Positions 38,718 to 47,136 of a stretch of DNA of 64,000 bases are shown one piece after another. Position numbers and translations under genes: made by a program. This DNA is from Kribbella sp. NBC_00382 (lineage in GTDB: Bacteria; Actinomycetota; Actinomycetes; Propionibacteriales; Kribbellaceae). The notes under the pieces were generated by a model. That model saw only the letters and a program-made list of their open reading frames with translations. It did not search any database and had not been told where the DNA came from. The stretch is from positions 4,154,001-4,218,000 of the forward strand of contig NZ_CP107954.1 in assembly GCF_036067295.1 (NCBI RefSeq), read 5' to 3'. Positions within the stretch are counted from its first letter, which is position 1. Every line of letters begins with the position of its first letter.

Positions 38718-39999
38718 GCGCCTCAGCACACCAGTCGGCAACGAACTTCAGCGCGATCCCCCGCTGCTGAAAGAGCTGCCGGCTGTCAGCCTCCTGGTGA
38801 TAAGCCTTGTGAGACGAGTCGGACGCCCGCCCGAGCAACCCGGGCAGGAGCCAGGCGTACTTGACGGCCGCCGCCATCACAGCCCGTCGTACGACGTCCG
38901 CCTCGCCTCGCCAGCCACCTTCCCGAAGCCCCTCGAGATAGCTCTCGATGCAGGTCTCGGCCAGCTCAGGCAACCGCTCAGCCGGCCAGAACAGATCGAA
39001 GACCGCGTCGGGAATGTGGTTCCCGATGTCCTCCCTAAGCGCTCCATCCCCACAGAAAGCCCAATCCAGCAAGGCGATCTCGCCATCCTCTCGCCGGATC
39101 GCATTGCACACCCACAGATCCAGATGACACCCAGCCCGCGGCGCCTGCTCGACGATCGTCAACAACTCGTCCCGCTGAGCAACGACCCGCTCCCACCCCT
39201 CCCGAAGCCCCGCCGGCCAGTTCTCAGCCACCAACGGCTGCCTCCACGCCGCATCGTCGTACAGCAAGTTCCACGGAACCTCACGAGTAGTCGAGTACTC
39301 CCGCAAAAACCCAACCGACGTCCACGGACGTACCACCGCCGGCCGAGCCTGCCACCGCCCAACAGCCCGAGCCAACGCAGCATGATCCTCCAGCCCGAAC
39401 TCCGTGCCCGCCCGTCCAGCCACGTCCTCCAGGTAAAGCACCGCACCCCCGTCAACCTCCTCAACCTCGCCCCCTGGCAACACCAACCCAGTGCCAAGCA
39501 ACTGCGCACGCACCTCATCGTCCAGGTAGACATCAGCCTCCCGCCGCCAGTAGTTCCAATGCCGAGGATCCGTAGACGCCGCCCAAGACCGAACACCCGC
39601 CCCCGCAGCGCCCGACGTCGTCCCACCCGCTCCCGCACCCGCTCCCGGCCCCGCAGCGCCCGACGTCGTCCCACCCGCTCCCGCACCCGCTCCCGGCCCC
39701 GCAGCGCCCGACGTCGCCCCGCCCGCTCCCGCACCCGCTCCCGGCCCCGCAGCGCCCGACGTCGCCCCGCCCGCTCCCGAACCCGGCCCCGCTGCGCCCG
39801 ATTCCGCCCCACCCGGGGCCGATCGCGGCCGCTCCTCATCCACCCCCGCCGCGCCCGCCTCTTGCACAGGCTGGCGGAGTTCCTTGCGGATGTACGTGCT
39901 GCCGTCTTCGTGGGTGATGCGTTCGACGGTTGCGGTGACTGCGTTCAGTGGGTTGTGGCGGAGCGTCGTGGCAGTTCCCGGCTCGCGCGAAAGGCTCAT
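38707..39999 (-). CDS. APH-like phosphotransferase with in-frame Gly/Ala repeat insert
   Basis: 430 aa protein of the aminoglycoside phosphotransferase/kinase-like fold. The catalytic loop is HLDLWVCN (Brenner motif) and the metal motif LLDWAFCG, with a helical C-lobe. Between the first beta strands (ITHEDGSTYIRKEL) and the core lies about 75 residues of a 16-residue repeat of the type PGAGAGAGGTTSGAAG, absent from normal members. Its function is not evident; antibiotic resistance should not be assumed. It is convergent with the Tat-exported protein gene. Confidence 0.8.
   Translation of the reverse strand: MSLSREPGTATTLRHNPLNAVTATVERITHEDGSTYIRKELRQPVQEAGAAGVDEERPRSAPGGAESGAAGPGSGAGGATSGAAGPGAGAGAGGATSGAAGPGAGAGAGGTTSGAAGPGAGAGAGGTTSGAAGAGVRSWAASTDPRHWNYWRREADVYLDDEVRAQLLGTGLVLPGGEVEEVDGGAVLYLEDVAGRAGTEFGLEDHAALARAVGRWQARPAVVRPWTSVGFLREYSTTREVPWNLLYDDAAWRQPLVAENWPAGLREGWERVVAQRDELLTIVEQAPRAGCHLDLWVCNAIRREDGEIALLDWAFCGDGALREDIGNHIPDAVFDLFWPAERLPELAETCIESYLEGLREGGWRGEADVVRRAVMAAAVKYAWLLPGLLGRASDSSHKAYHQEADSRQLFQQRGIALKFVADWCAEALKG
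39605..39830. repeat. 48-base in-frame minisatellite within the phosphotransferase gene
   Basis: Three full 48-base units start at 39605, 39653 and 39701. A 42-base unit starting at 39749 lacks one 6-base step, and a decayed fifth copy starts at 39791. Unit lengths are multiples of three, so copy-number change would keep the frame. Confidence 0.92.
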
Positions 40000-40009
40000 G
40001 GAGCGATTG

Positions 40010-40717
40010 TCAGGCCAGCAGAGTCCGTGGTGGCACCCCGGCCAACGCCTTCACGTCGCGGGTGAAGTGCGCCTGATCCGCGTACCCGGTCCGCGCCGCC
40101 ACCTCCGCGAGCGACAGCCCCGCCCGCGCCCGCTCCAGCGCGAGATTCAGCCGCAGTACCCGATCCAGCATCTTCGGCCCATACCCGAACGCATCCAGGC
40201 ACCGCCGATACAACTGCCGCTCACTCAACCCCACGCTCCCAGCCAGAGCCCGTACTCCGACCCCGCGCCGAACGCCCCGCAGCACCTGACCCACCAACCG
40301 ATCAGGCGCCTGATCGAACAGCCCACCCGCCGCCTCCTCCAACGCCAGCCCCGGATCGGCAGCCCGCCCGATCCGATCAGCCAGCCGCCGACTCCGCCCC
40401 GGCGACCAGATGTCGGCCAACGGTACGAGCGAATCCAGCACCTCCCGAGCCGGTACTCCGAAAAACCCCGGCGCTGTCCCCGGCGCAAACCTCAACCCAG
40501 CAATCCGGATCCCCGCCTCGGCGGCGCCCACATGCGCATGGCTGTCAGGCCCAGCTACCGCCAGTTCGCCCTCGATCCAGAGCAGGTCCATGCAGCCGTC
40601 GGGCAACACCCGATACGCGTCGCCATCGGCAGTACGGGTCCACAACACAGCACCGGGCAGCGTCGCCGCCCGCTCCCGGTAAACCCCTACGTCCAATCCC
40701 ACAGCCCGAGTCTGCAA
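40010..40717 (-). CDS. AraC-family transcriptional regulator
   Basis: About 235 aa regulator with an N-terminal domain of the type VLPDGCMDLLWIEGELAVAGPD and a C-terminal AraC double helix-turn-helix (VRALAGSVGLSERQLYRRCLDAFGYGPKMLDRVLRL, SLAEVAARTGYADQAHFTRDVKALAG). The start is uncertain: TTG 40717 or GTG 40702 are the only options just before the conserved domain. It lies 16 bases downstream of the membrane-anchored protein gene. Target genes are not evident. Confidence 0.82.
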   Translation of the reverse strand: MQTRAVGLDVGVYRERAATLPGAVLWTRTADGDAYRVLPDGCMDLLWIEGELAVAGPDSHAHVGAAEAGIRIAGLRFAPGTAPGFFGVPAREVLDSLVPLADIWSPGRSRRLADRIGRAADPGLALEEAAGGLFDQAPDRLVGQVLRGVRRGVGVRALAGSVGLSERQLYRRCLDAFGYGPKMLDRVLRLNLALERARAGLSLAEVAARTGYADQAHFTRDVKALAGVPPRTLLA

Positions 40718-40733
40718 CCCGGCACCGACATTT

Positions 40734-41987
40734 TCACGACGGGACGGTCCAGAGGGTGTCGGTGAAGGTGATCGCGCGGTAGTACGTCGGGACGTTCTGG
40801 GCGCCGAAGGGGGAGTCGTAGGTGACTTTGAGATCGACCCGCCAGCCGCCGACGTACGCACTGTGGGAGTGGCCGTCGAGGTGCTCACCGATCCACTTCT
40901 TCACGTCCGGTACCCCACCGCCTTGCACCAGCCCGAACGCGGTATCGACCGTGTCCTGGAACGCCTTCTTCGTCGTCGCTGTGTTCGCGTCCTTGGCCTT
41001 GTCGTCCGCGCCGACCAGCAGATAGGTCAGCTCGTCCGAACGCAGCCCCGTGGTGGTCATCACCGACAGCCGGCCCTTGCCGCCGCGGTAGGTCCCGTTG
41101 CAGTCCGCGTCTCCGGAGGTACAGGTGAATCCCTTCGCGGTCAGGCCGTCCGCGACTGTCGCAGGCGTGGTGTTCATCTGCACAGACGGCACGGTGAGCG
41201 GATTGGCGCCGGACTTCGCGGCACTCAGCGTCGATCCGCTGGCACCGTCCCGCACCTTGTACTTCCCCCAGCTCCCGTCGAACTCCGCCTGATCCGTCGT
41301 CGCCAACTGAGCCACCGCTGCTTTGACCTTGGCCCCGTCCGCGTCGAACACGACTGGCGCAACCGCAGCCACCGCCCGAGGCAGCGTGGTCACCGCTTCC
41401 CCGTCCGCGTCACTGACGGCCTTGGCGTTGAGCCCGATCACAGTGCCGTCGGCGGCGTACTGGAAGAGCACCTCAATCGAGGTGATCCCTTTCTCCGACC
41501 AACTGAAGCACCCAGCCTGCCCACCCCCGGCCAGGGTGAACCGCACACTGCAGTCCATCCCCTTGTCCGTCAGGGCATCCGTGAGCTCCTTCGCCTGCCC
41601 AGTGGTAGTCCCGCCAACCGTTGCCACGTTGGGCCCAGCCGCAGGCGCAGTACCCCCGCTGCCCCGGTTATTAACCACCAGCACCACCACGACCAGCAGA
41701 GCAACCACCAAGGCGATCGCCGCAACCCCAACCCCAACCCCAACCACCACACCACTCAACCGCCGCCGCCCCGGCCCCGGCGGATACCCACCCGTCCCAC
41801 CCGGGTACTGCCCCTGTTGACCCGGTCCACCCGGGTACTGCGCCGGAGCACCCGATTGACCCGGCCCACCGGAGTACGGCCCTGGGCCGTAGGGGCCGGG
41901 TGCTTGCTGTGGGCCCCCATACGGTGGCGGGTCGGGGTACGGCTGCTGTGGTTGCTCCGGCTGACCAGGTGGGCCGTACGAGGACAT
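40734..41987 (-). CDS. Membrane-anchored protein with Pro/Gly/Gln-rich cytoplasmic N-terminus
   Basis: 417 aa. The first about 75 residues are Pro-Gly-Gln-Tyr rich (GPYGPGPYSGGPGQ), followed by one membrane segment (VVVGVGVGVAAIALVVALLV) and about 300 extracellular residues with no family I recognise. Two Cys pairs are visible (about DCSVRF/GCFSW and FTCTSGDADCNG). ATG 41987 follows GGAGAAGGATCC. The layout is common among actinobacterial surface proteins of unknown role. Confidence 0.75.
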   Translation of the reverse strand: MSSYGPPGQPEQPQQPYPDPPPYGGPQQAPGPYGPGPYSGGPGQSGAPAQYPGGPGQQGQYPGGTGGYPPGPGRRRLSGVVVGVGVGVAAIALVVALLVVVVLVVNNRGSGGTAPAAGPNVATVGGTTTGQAKELTDALTDKGMDCSVRFTLAGGGQAGCFSWSEKGITSIEVLFQYAADGTVIGLNAKAVSDADGEAVTTLPRAVAAVAPVVFDADGAKVKAAVAQLATTDQAEFDGSWGKYKVRDGASGSTLSAAKSGANPLTVPSVQMNTTPATVADGLTAKGFTCTSGDADCNGTYRGGKGRLSVMTTTGLRSDELTYLLVGADDKAKDANTATTKKAFQDTVDTAFGLVQGGGVPDVKKWIGEHLDGHSHSAYVGGWRVDLKVTYDSPFGAQNVPTYYRAITFTDTLWTVPS

Positions 41988-42082
41988 GCAGGATCCTTCT
42001 CCCGAGAGACTGTGAAGCCTCCCGAAGATACCGCCGCCCAAGGTCGCCTACCGGCCGAAACCACTCGGACCGGCCAATCAGA

Positions 42083-43258
42083 TCAACTGGCAGGCGGGTA
42101 CTGCCGGAGATCGACGTCGATCACATCCACACCAGTCGGCATGTACTTGACCAGGGCAACGTTCTCCTTGATCAACTCCTCACCGATCGGCGAACCCGTC
42201 CGACGATCGATCACCGTGCGCCAGATCTCGTTCCGACGGAAGTACTCACTCCCGGCCCGCAAGAACCGCTCCCCGCGAGCGAACACCCGGTACGACGAAC
42301 TCGTCGACTCCTCCGCCAGGATCTCGCCTTCCAGGTACCGTTCGCCGACCCCGACGCGGAGCTGGAACGTCTGGTCGGTGTCGTTGCGGAACTGCAGATC
42401 CACATAGTTGTAGACGATGCTGCAGCCGACTCCCCACGGCAGTACGCGGCCTTTGTCCGGGAACGGGTCGAAGCTGTGGTTCGACCGCTGCGTCACCGTG
42501 AGCGGTGAGTGCAGCACCATCCAGTGCAGCAGATTCGCGAGCTGGCAGATCCCGCCGCCGATGCCGGGCTTCGCCTGGCCGTTCGACAGCCGCATGCCCT
42601 TCACATACCCCTTGCGCCGCGTCGCATTGCCGACCAGCTTGTTGAACGAGAACGTCTCACCCGGCTTGATCAACACCCCGTCGACCTGCGCGCAGGCGAG
42701 CTTCAGGTTGGTCACCTTGTTGTGCTGCATCCACATCTCGGTCTCCCCGAGCTGCCGCAACAGCAACGACTTGTGCCGCTTCACCCGAACCGGCAGATCC
42801 ACCGCCCGCCTGTCCCGCGCGTACGCCGTACTCGACCGCATCCACTCGATCCGCCGCCGCACCCGGTGGTACCGAACCGCCACCGGATAAAGCGCAGGCA
42901 CCCGCTGCGACCACCGTTGCCCCCCACCCCGAGGCAACAACCGAGCCAATTCCGCCGGCGTCAACTCATCCCGCTCATCCAGCCCACCGCCGGTCTCCAG
43001 CCGCCCTGCCTCGTCCGACTGCAATTCATCGGCAGCTTCGAGTGCGCTTGTGGACTCCGACGCTGCAAGCAAGTCGGACGTGATGGAGTCCGACGCTGCA
43101 GGCCGGTCGGCCATGGTGGAGTCCGGTGCTGCAAGCAAGTCGGCGCTGGTGGAGCCGGGTGCTGCAAGCAGGTCGGTGGTGGTGGAGTCCGGTGCTGCAG
43201 GCATGTCAGCTGTGGTGGTGTCCGTGATGGACAGGGTGCTGGTGGTGCGCTTCTGCAT
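42083..43258 (-). CDS. VanW-family protein with tandem-repeat N-terminus
   Basis: 391 aa. The C-terminal VanW domain is clear (LKLACAQVDGVLIKPGETFSFN, GYVKGMRLSNGQAKPGIGGG, ICQLANLLHWMVLHSP, SNHSFDPFPD). VanW occurs in some vancomycin-resistance clusters but is widespread without resistance; its activity is unknown, possibly peptidoglycan-related. Residues about 15-70 are five 11-residue repeats of the type ADLLAAPDSTM. ATG 43258 follows GGGGGAACG. No vanHAX genes are nearby. Confidence 0.85.
   Translation of the reverse strand: MQKRTTSTLSITDTTTADMPAAPDSTTTDLLAAPGSTSADLLAAPDSTMADRPAASDSITSDLLAASESTSALEAADELQSDEAGRLETGGGLDERDELTPAELARLLPRGGGQRWSQRVPALYPVAVRYHRVRRRIEWMRSSTAYARDRRAVDLPVRVKRHKSLLLRQLGETEMWMQHNKVTNLKLACAQVDGVLIKPGETFSFNKLVGNATRRKGYVKGMRLSNGQAKPGIGGGICQLANLLHWMVLHSPLTVTQRSNHSFDPFPDKGRVLPWGVGCSIVYNYVDLQFRNDTDQTFQLRVGVGERYLEGEILAEESTSSSYRVFARGERFLRAGSEYFRRNEIWRTVIDRRTGSPIGEELIKENVALVKYMPTGVDVIDVDLRQYPPAS
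43052..43216. repeat. 33-base tandem repeat in the VanW gene
   Basis: Five units begin at 43052, 43085, 43118, 43151 and 43184, each containing GGAGTCCGGTGCTGCA or a close variant. The period is 33 bases, so the frame is preserved. Confidence 0.9.
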
Positions 43259-43340
43259 TCGTTCCCCCGGAACGGACTGGATCGATCCCCCTGACCGATC
43301 TGGCAACGCTAAGCCCAGTCGTACGACAGCTCCGTGACAG

Positions 43341-43365
43341 CCGGTGCACGATCGGGTTGCACCGG
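43341..43365. terminator. Inverted repeat between the Rv3235-family and VanW genes
   Basis: CCGGTGCA (43341-43348) and TGCACCGG (43358-43365) with a 9-base spacer, just past the Rv3235-family stop on the minus strand. It is either a terminator for that gene or an operator for vanW. Confidence 0.45.
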
Positions 43366-43382
43366 ATATGACGCCACGAGTG

Positions 43383-44786
43383 TCAGCCAAGTTCGAGAGC
43401 CGTGCAGATCCACCGATTTCGGTGCACCTCCAGCCGAAGCGCCATCGCCCGGGAGCGATCCCCGTACCTGACATGGGCGGAGACTTCAGCGACCTCGGTG
43501 GCCGGCGCGAACACGTGAACCGACCGCACCGCGCTGCGTTCCTTGGAGCTGCGCCCGGTCGCGGTCGTGGTCAGCCCAAGCACACGAACCCGCCGATTGA
43601 GATCGCTGAACACAACCGTGTCGGTAAACCGAATCAACTGCCCAATCGGCCGATCCCCAGCCAGCACTTCAGCGACAGCCTGCACCAGCCGAGTAGCCCA
43701 GGCATGCGCATCCGGCAACGACGGCCCAGTAGGCACCAACCGCAACACAGGCGGAGCCGGCACCGGATGAAGCTCCGGCACCTCCTCATACCGAAGCGCC
43801 AACGCCCCCTGCGTCATAGGCCCACCCGCCCTCCCCGCCCCGGCCGCATAAGCCAGCCGCCGCACCGCCAACACATCCCCAGTACCGTCCGGCGTACTAC
43901 TCAGCTGACGCCCCCCAGCCACCACCCCCTCGCCACCTGCACAATCCCCGTCAACCACTCCACCCCGGCCAACTGCAACGTCCCGGCCAGCCGCTCCGTC
44001 TCGGCCAACTGCACCGTCCGCATCAGCCGCTCCGTCCGGGCCAGCCGCTTCGCCCTGGCCAGCAGCACCCTCCTCGGTCACCACCCCTTTGCCAGCAGAG
44101 CCCTTCCCGTCAGCCGCTACGTCCCGGCCGGCTGCACGGTCTCCGCCAGCCTCTCCGTCCCGGCCAGTTGCGCCTTCCCCGCCGGCAGCACCTTCGGCAT
44201 CAACAGCACCCCTCGCGCCCGGAGCACCCTTCGTGCCGACCCCGGGTGCTGCACCGCCGCGGGTTCCTACGGTGGCGCTCGCGCTCTTGGTGGCAGGGGC
44301 ATCGGTGGCAGAGAGGGCCCGCGGTGCCGCCAGCGCACCGGCAGGCCGACTGGCGGTAGCCCGATGAAGCTCGGTCGCCGAGACCGCATTGGTTGCCGGG
44401 ATCCCGTCGGTATGGCGGGGGTCCGTTGCCGCGTGGGTAGCCGTGAGCTGGGTGGTGTTGGTTGCCCGGGTGGCGCTGGGTTGAGGCGAGTCCGCGGGCG
44501 GGACGGCGTTGCGTGGGCGGGGAGCCGTGGCCGGCTGGGTGGCTGTGCCTGTGGGCTGAGTGGTGCCGGTTGCCGGGACAGCGTTGGCTTGGCGGACGCC
44601 TGTTGCCCGCTGGGCGACGTTGGGTTGGGTGGTGTTGGTTGCTCGGGTGGAGTCGGGCTGAGGCGAGTCCGCGGGCGGGACAGCGTCGCGTTGGCGGGGA
44701 GCTGCGGCCGGCTGGGCGCTGGTGGTTCGGGTGGTGTCGGTTGCCGGGAGGGGGTGGACGGGGGCGAGGTTCGGGGGGTTGCTCAT
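43383..44786 (-). CDS. Rv3235-family protein with long repetitive N-terminus
   Basis: 467 aa. Only the last about 150 residues match a known family, the actinobacterial Rv3235 type: PPVLRLVPTGPSLPDAHAWATRLVQAVAEVLAGDRPIGQLIRF to VHVFAPATEVAEVSAHVR. Function of that family is unknown. The first about 300 residues are low-complexity: a Thr/Pro/Ala-rich part with a duplicated segment, then a collagen-like Gly/Ala/Asp/Arg stretch (GAAGRDVAVGRGG type). Normal members are about 150-200 aa, so this one is greatly extended. The stop of the LysM gene is 2 bases upstream of its start codon. Confidence 0.78.
   Translation of the reverse strand: MSNPPNLAPVHPLPATDTTRTTSAQPAAAPRQRDAVPPADSPQPDSTRATNTTQPNVAQRATGVRQANAVPATGTTQPTGTATQPATAPRPRNAVPPADSPQPSATRATNTTQLTATHAATDPRHTDGIPATNAVSATELHRATASRPAGALAAPRALSATDAPATKSASATVGTRGGAAPGVGTKGAPGARGAVDAEGAAGGEGATGRDGEAGGDRAAGRDVAADGKGSAGKGVVTEEGAAGQGEAAGPDGAADADGAVGRDGAAGRDVAVGRGGVVDGDCAGGEGVVAGGRQLSSTPDGTGDVLAVRRLAYAAGAGRAGGPMTQGALALRYEEVPELHPVPAPPVLRLVPTGPSLPDAHAWATRLVQAVAEVLAGDRPIGQLIRFTDTVVFSDLNRRVRVLGLTTTATGRSSKERSAVRSVHVFAPATEVAEVSAHVRYGDRSRAMALRLEVHRNRWICTALELG
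44457..44699. repeat. 177-base direct duplication in the Rv3235-family gene
   Basis: Residues about 30-55 (PRQRDAVPPADSPQP type) recur about 59 residues later as PRPRNAVPPADSPQP. On the plus strand GAGTCCGCGGGCGGGAC is seen twice. Confidence 0.8.
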
Positions 44787-44787
44787 G

Positions 44788-46296
44788 TCACTTCTCCTGG
44801 TGGGTTGGCGGCACGGGGTGGGTGGGTGCTGGTGGGGTGAGGACCTGGCCGGGGAGGATGTGGTTGGGGTTGGGGCCGATCTGTTGGCGGTTGGCCTCGT
44901 ACCACTGGGGCCAGCGGGCTGCGATGGCTTCGTCGGATGCGTGGGGGCCTAGTTCGGCGGCGGCGATGGTCCACAGCGAGTCGTCTGTTTTGACCACGTG
45001 CGAGGCAGCGCGCGCGAGCCGGCCGGACTGCAGGTGGGTGTACCGAGTAGGAGCTCCGCTGGTGGGCCGATCTGGCACCGCCACCTCGCCACGCCGCCCG
45101 GTCTCTGGCGCTCCGGGGCGGTCGGTGGTGGGGTGGGTGTTCGCCGGTACTCCGGTACGCCCGGTGGCCGAGTGGCCGGTTTGCGGTGCGCCGGTGCGGC
45201 TGGTGGTCGGGTGGGTGTTCGTCGGTACTCCGGTACGGCCCGTGGCGGGGTGAGTGGTCTCGGGTACTCGGCCATGTCCCGGGGAGGGGTGGCCGGTCGC
45301 CGGCACATCGGTGGGGGCCGTCGTGGGGTGGGCGGTCTTCGATGGGGCGGTGCGGCCGGGTGCGGGGTGTTCGGGGTTGGCCGGTGCTGCGATGCGGTCG
45401 GTGGGCGTGTGCTGCCTGATGGGTGTGTTGGTCCGAATTGCTGGCTTGGTGTGTTGCTCCGGTTTGCCGGTGCTCGCAGGGGAGGCCGGCTTGGTGGCTG
45501 CAGGAGTGCCCGGCGTTGTGGCGGAGGGGGTAGCTGGCTTGGCGGTTGGCTGGGGGGCCGGTTGGGCCGGTTGGGGTGGCTGGTTGGCGTGGGCTTGCGA
45601 CGGGGGTGCGGGGGTGGTTGGGACAGCTAGCTGGAGGGAGGACGGCTTTTCGGGGGTTCGCCAGTTGGTGGGGGTTTCGTCGGTGATCTCGACGGTCGAG
45701 CGGGGCTCGACTGCGCTCCAGGGGCGAGCTCCGGCTGGCGTCCCAGTCGTCCCGGTCGTCCGCGTGGCTCGGGGGGCCATGGACTGGCCGGTTGCTGAGG
45801 CGGGGGCGCTTGAGGTGAGCGGGTGGGGTGAGGGGGTGGGGCGGAGCTGGATTGTGGATTGAGGTTCGACGTTGTCCCAGGGGCGGGCGCCGGTACCGGC
45901 ATCGGCGGTGGTGCCTAGGGCGGTGGGTTGGTGGGAGTGGGCGGGGGTGGGGGTGGCGTGGGCTACGCCGATGGTGAGGGGGGTTACGGCTGCCACGCCT
46001 AAGGCGGAGCGGAGGAGGGTTCGGGAGCTGGCTGAGGTGATGCGGCCGGCTACCAGGGAGGCGCTGCGGCCGATGGCGCCGGGGGCTTGTTCAAGAACCG
46101 TCGCCAGTACGGCGACTACTAGCCAGCAGTACGCGACCCACGCGACCGCGCCGATGGCGATCGAGGCCATCGAGATCAGGTCTTGGGCGGTGGCGGCCTC
46201 GAGCGAGCCCGCGGTGACCCAGTGCAGGAGGAGGCCGAGGCCGGCCAGTGCGCCTAGCGCGATCAGGCTCTTCAGTCCACGGATCGTCGTATTCAT
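44788..46296 (-). CDS. Membrane-anchored LysM-domain protein
   Basis: 502 aa. Two N-terminal membrane segments (LIALGALAGLGLLLHWV; ISMASIAIGAVAWVAYCWLV) and a third hydrophobic stretch precede about 300 residues of Pro/Thr/Ala-rich linker. A C-terminal LysM-like domain reads VVKTDDSLWTIAAAELGPHA with PNPNHILPGQVL. LysM binds peptidoglycan, so the protein probably tethers membrane to wall. The linker holds 26-residue repeats of the type RTGVPTNTHPTT. The ATG follows TTGGAGGCC. First gene of a minus-strand run with the Rv3235-family gene. Confidence 0.85.
   Translation of the reverse strand: MNTTIRGLKSLIALGALAGLGLLLHWVTAGSLEAATAQDLISMASIAIGAVAWVAYCWLVVAVLATVLEQAPGAIGRSASLVAGRITSASSRTLLRSALGVAAVTPLTIGVAHATPTPAHSHQPTALGTTADAGTGARPWDNVEPQSTIQLRPTPSPHPLTSSAPASATGQSMAPRATRTTGTTGTPAGARPWSAVEPRSTVEITDETPTNWRTPEKPSSLQLAVPTTPAPPSQAHANQPPQPAQPAPQPTAKPATPSATTPGTPAATKPASPASTGKPEQHTKPAIRTNTPIRQHTPTDRIAAPANPEHPAPGRTAPSKTAHPTTAPTDVPATGHPSPGHGRVPETTHPATGRTGVPTNTHPTTSRTGAPQTGHSATGRTGVPANTHPTTDRPGAPETGRRGEVAVPDRPTSGAPTRYTHLQSGRLARAASHVVKTDDSLWTIAAAELGPHASDEAIAARWPQWYEANRQQIGPNPNHILPGQVLTPPAPTHPVPPTHQEK
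45100..45290. repeat. 78-base repeat in the LysM gene linker
   Basis: GGGTGGGTGTTCG occurs at 45131 and 45209, exactly 78 bases apart, within a longer imperfect duplication that encodes 26-residue units rich in Thr, Pro and Gly. Confidence 0.75.
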
Positions 46297-46347
46297 CCGT
46301 TTTGGCCTCCAACCTATGAGTTTGCGTGAGTTTGCTTTGGCTTGATC

Positions 46348-46378
46348 AATATAGACCTGACTAGACCGGCTTTGGCAA
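46348..46378 (-). promoter_or_regulatory. Candidate promoter of the LysM gene
   Basis: On the minus strand TTGCCA (46378-46373) and TATATT (46353-46348) are spaced 19 bases apart in an unusually AT-rich stretch 52 bases before the ATG. Two direct copies of TGAGTTTGC (46317 and 46327, plus strand) lie between promoter and start. Confidence 0.35.
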
Positions 46379-46464
46379 GTCGAAATAGGCCAGTTGGTGT
46401 CACAGAGTGCGAAGAAGGTTGACGGAGAGTGGCAGTGGCCGCTCGGCCGGGTAGGTTCACCGGC

Positions 46465-47010
46465 ATGCGTCTGGAAGCCCTGTTCGAGGACCTGGAGTCA
46501 CAGTTCGAGGCCCTGCAGGACGGCGATCTGTACGGCGAGGTGGCGGACCGGATCCGCGCCGAGGTCGGCAAGATCACCGTGCTGGACCGGCTGCGGGGTG
46601 CCGTCGGGACGGTGATTCGGGTGGAGCTGAGGCATGCCGAGCCGGTGCAGGGCACGCTCAGCCGAGTCGGCAAGGACTGCTTGCTGCTGGAGGCGGAGCG
46701 CTACGAGGAGTGGCTGATCCCCGATACCGCGCTCACTGGGATCCACGGGCTCGGGCCGTTCGCGGAGCCGGCCGAAGGGGCTGTCGCCGCCAAGCTCGGG
46801 CTCGCGCATCTGCTACGGGGGATCGCCCGGGACCGTTCACCGGTGACGCTGTTCTGCGGCGGCAATCCGATCACCGGCACGATCGACCGGGTCGGCGCCG
46901 ACTTCCTCGAGATCGCAGAGCATGCACTCGACGCCCCACGCCGGCGTACCGAGGTCTACAACTCGCGCCTCGTCCCCACCCAGGCCCTGGACGCAGTCCG
47001 CCGCCGCTGA
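46465..47010 (+). CDS. Conserved actinobacterial protein of unknown function
   Basis: 181 aa soluble protein: MRLEALFEDLESQFEALQDG at the start, then two similar beta-rich halves (GTVIRVELRHAEPVQGTLSRVGKDCLLLE and VTLFCGGNPITGTIDRVGADFLEIAEH). These look like a duplicated small-barrel fold, possibly Sm-like. ATG 46465 begins at the conserved N-terminus. No catalytic residues are recognised. It is convergent with the small HTH gene across a hairpin. Confidence 0.75.
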   Translation: MRLEALFEDLESQFEALQDGDLYGEVADRIRAEVGKITVLDRLRGAVGTVIRVELRHAEPVQGTLSRVGKDCLLLEAERYEEWLIPDTALTGIHGLGPFAEPAEGAVAAKLGLAHLLRGIARDRSPVTLFCGGNPITGTIDRVGADFLEIAEHALDAPRRRTEVYNSRLVPTQALDAVRRR

Positions 47011-47065
47011 ACCCCGCCCCGACGCCGAACGTCCGCCGCAGCCCGGAGCGCGTCGACCTCGGGCG

Positions 47066-47124
47066 ACTTTGTGCTCGATGTGAGCGTTTCCGCCTGCCTC
47101 AAACACTCAGGTCGAGCACAAAGT
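47066..47124. terminator. Long composite palindrome between convergent genes
   Basis: Outer arms ACTTTGTGCTCGA (47066-47078) and TCGAGCACAAAGT (47112-47124) are perfect 13-mers. Inside them TGAGCGTTT and AAACACTCA pair with one mismatch around an 11-base loop. It lies 56 bases after one stop and 65 before the other, so it can serve as a bidirectional terminator. Confidence 0.65.
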
Positions 47125-47136
47125 GGAGGTAACGAC

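Noticed and set aside
39605..39830. CRISPR array
   Set aside because: The repeats are directly adjacent with no unique spacers, are inside a coding frame, and there are no cas genes.
38707..39999. Aminoglycoside-resistance gene
   Set aside because: The APH fold alone does not show this activity; the family includes many metabolic kinases and there is no resistance context.
42083..43258. Vancomycin-resistance cluster from the VanW name
   Set aside because: No vanH, vanA, vanX, vanS or vanR genes are in the window; VanW proteins are common without resistance.
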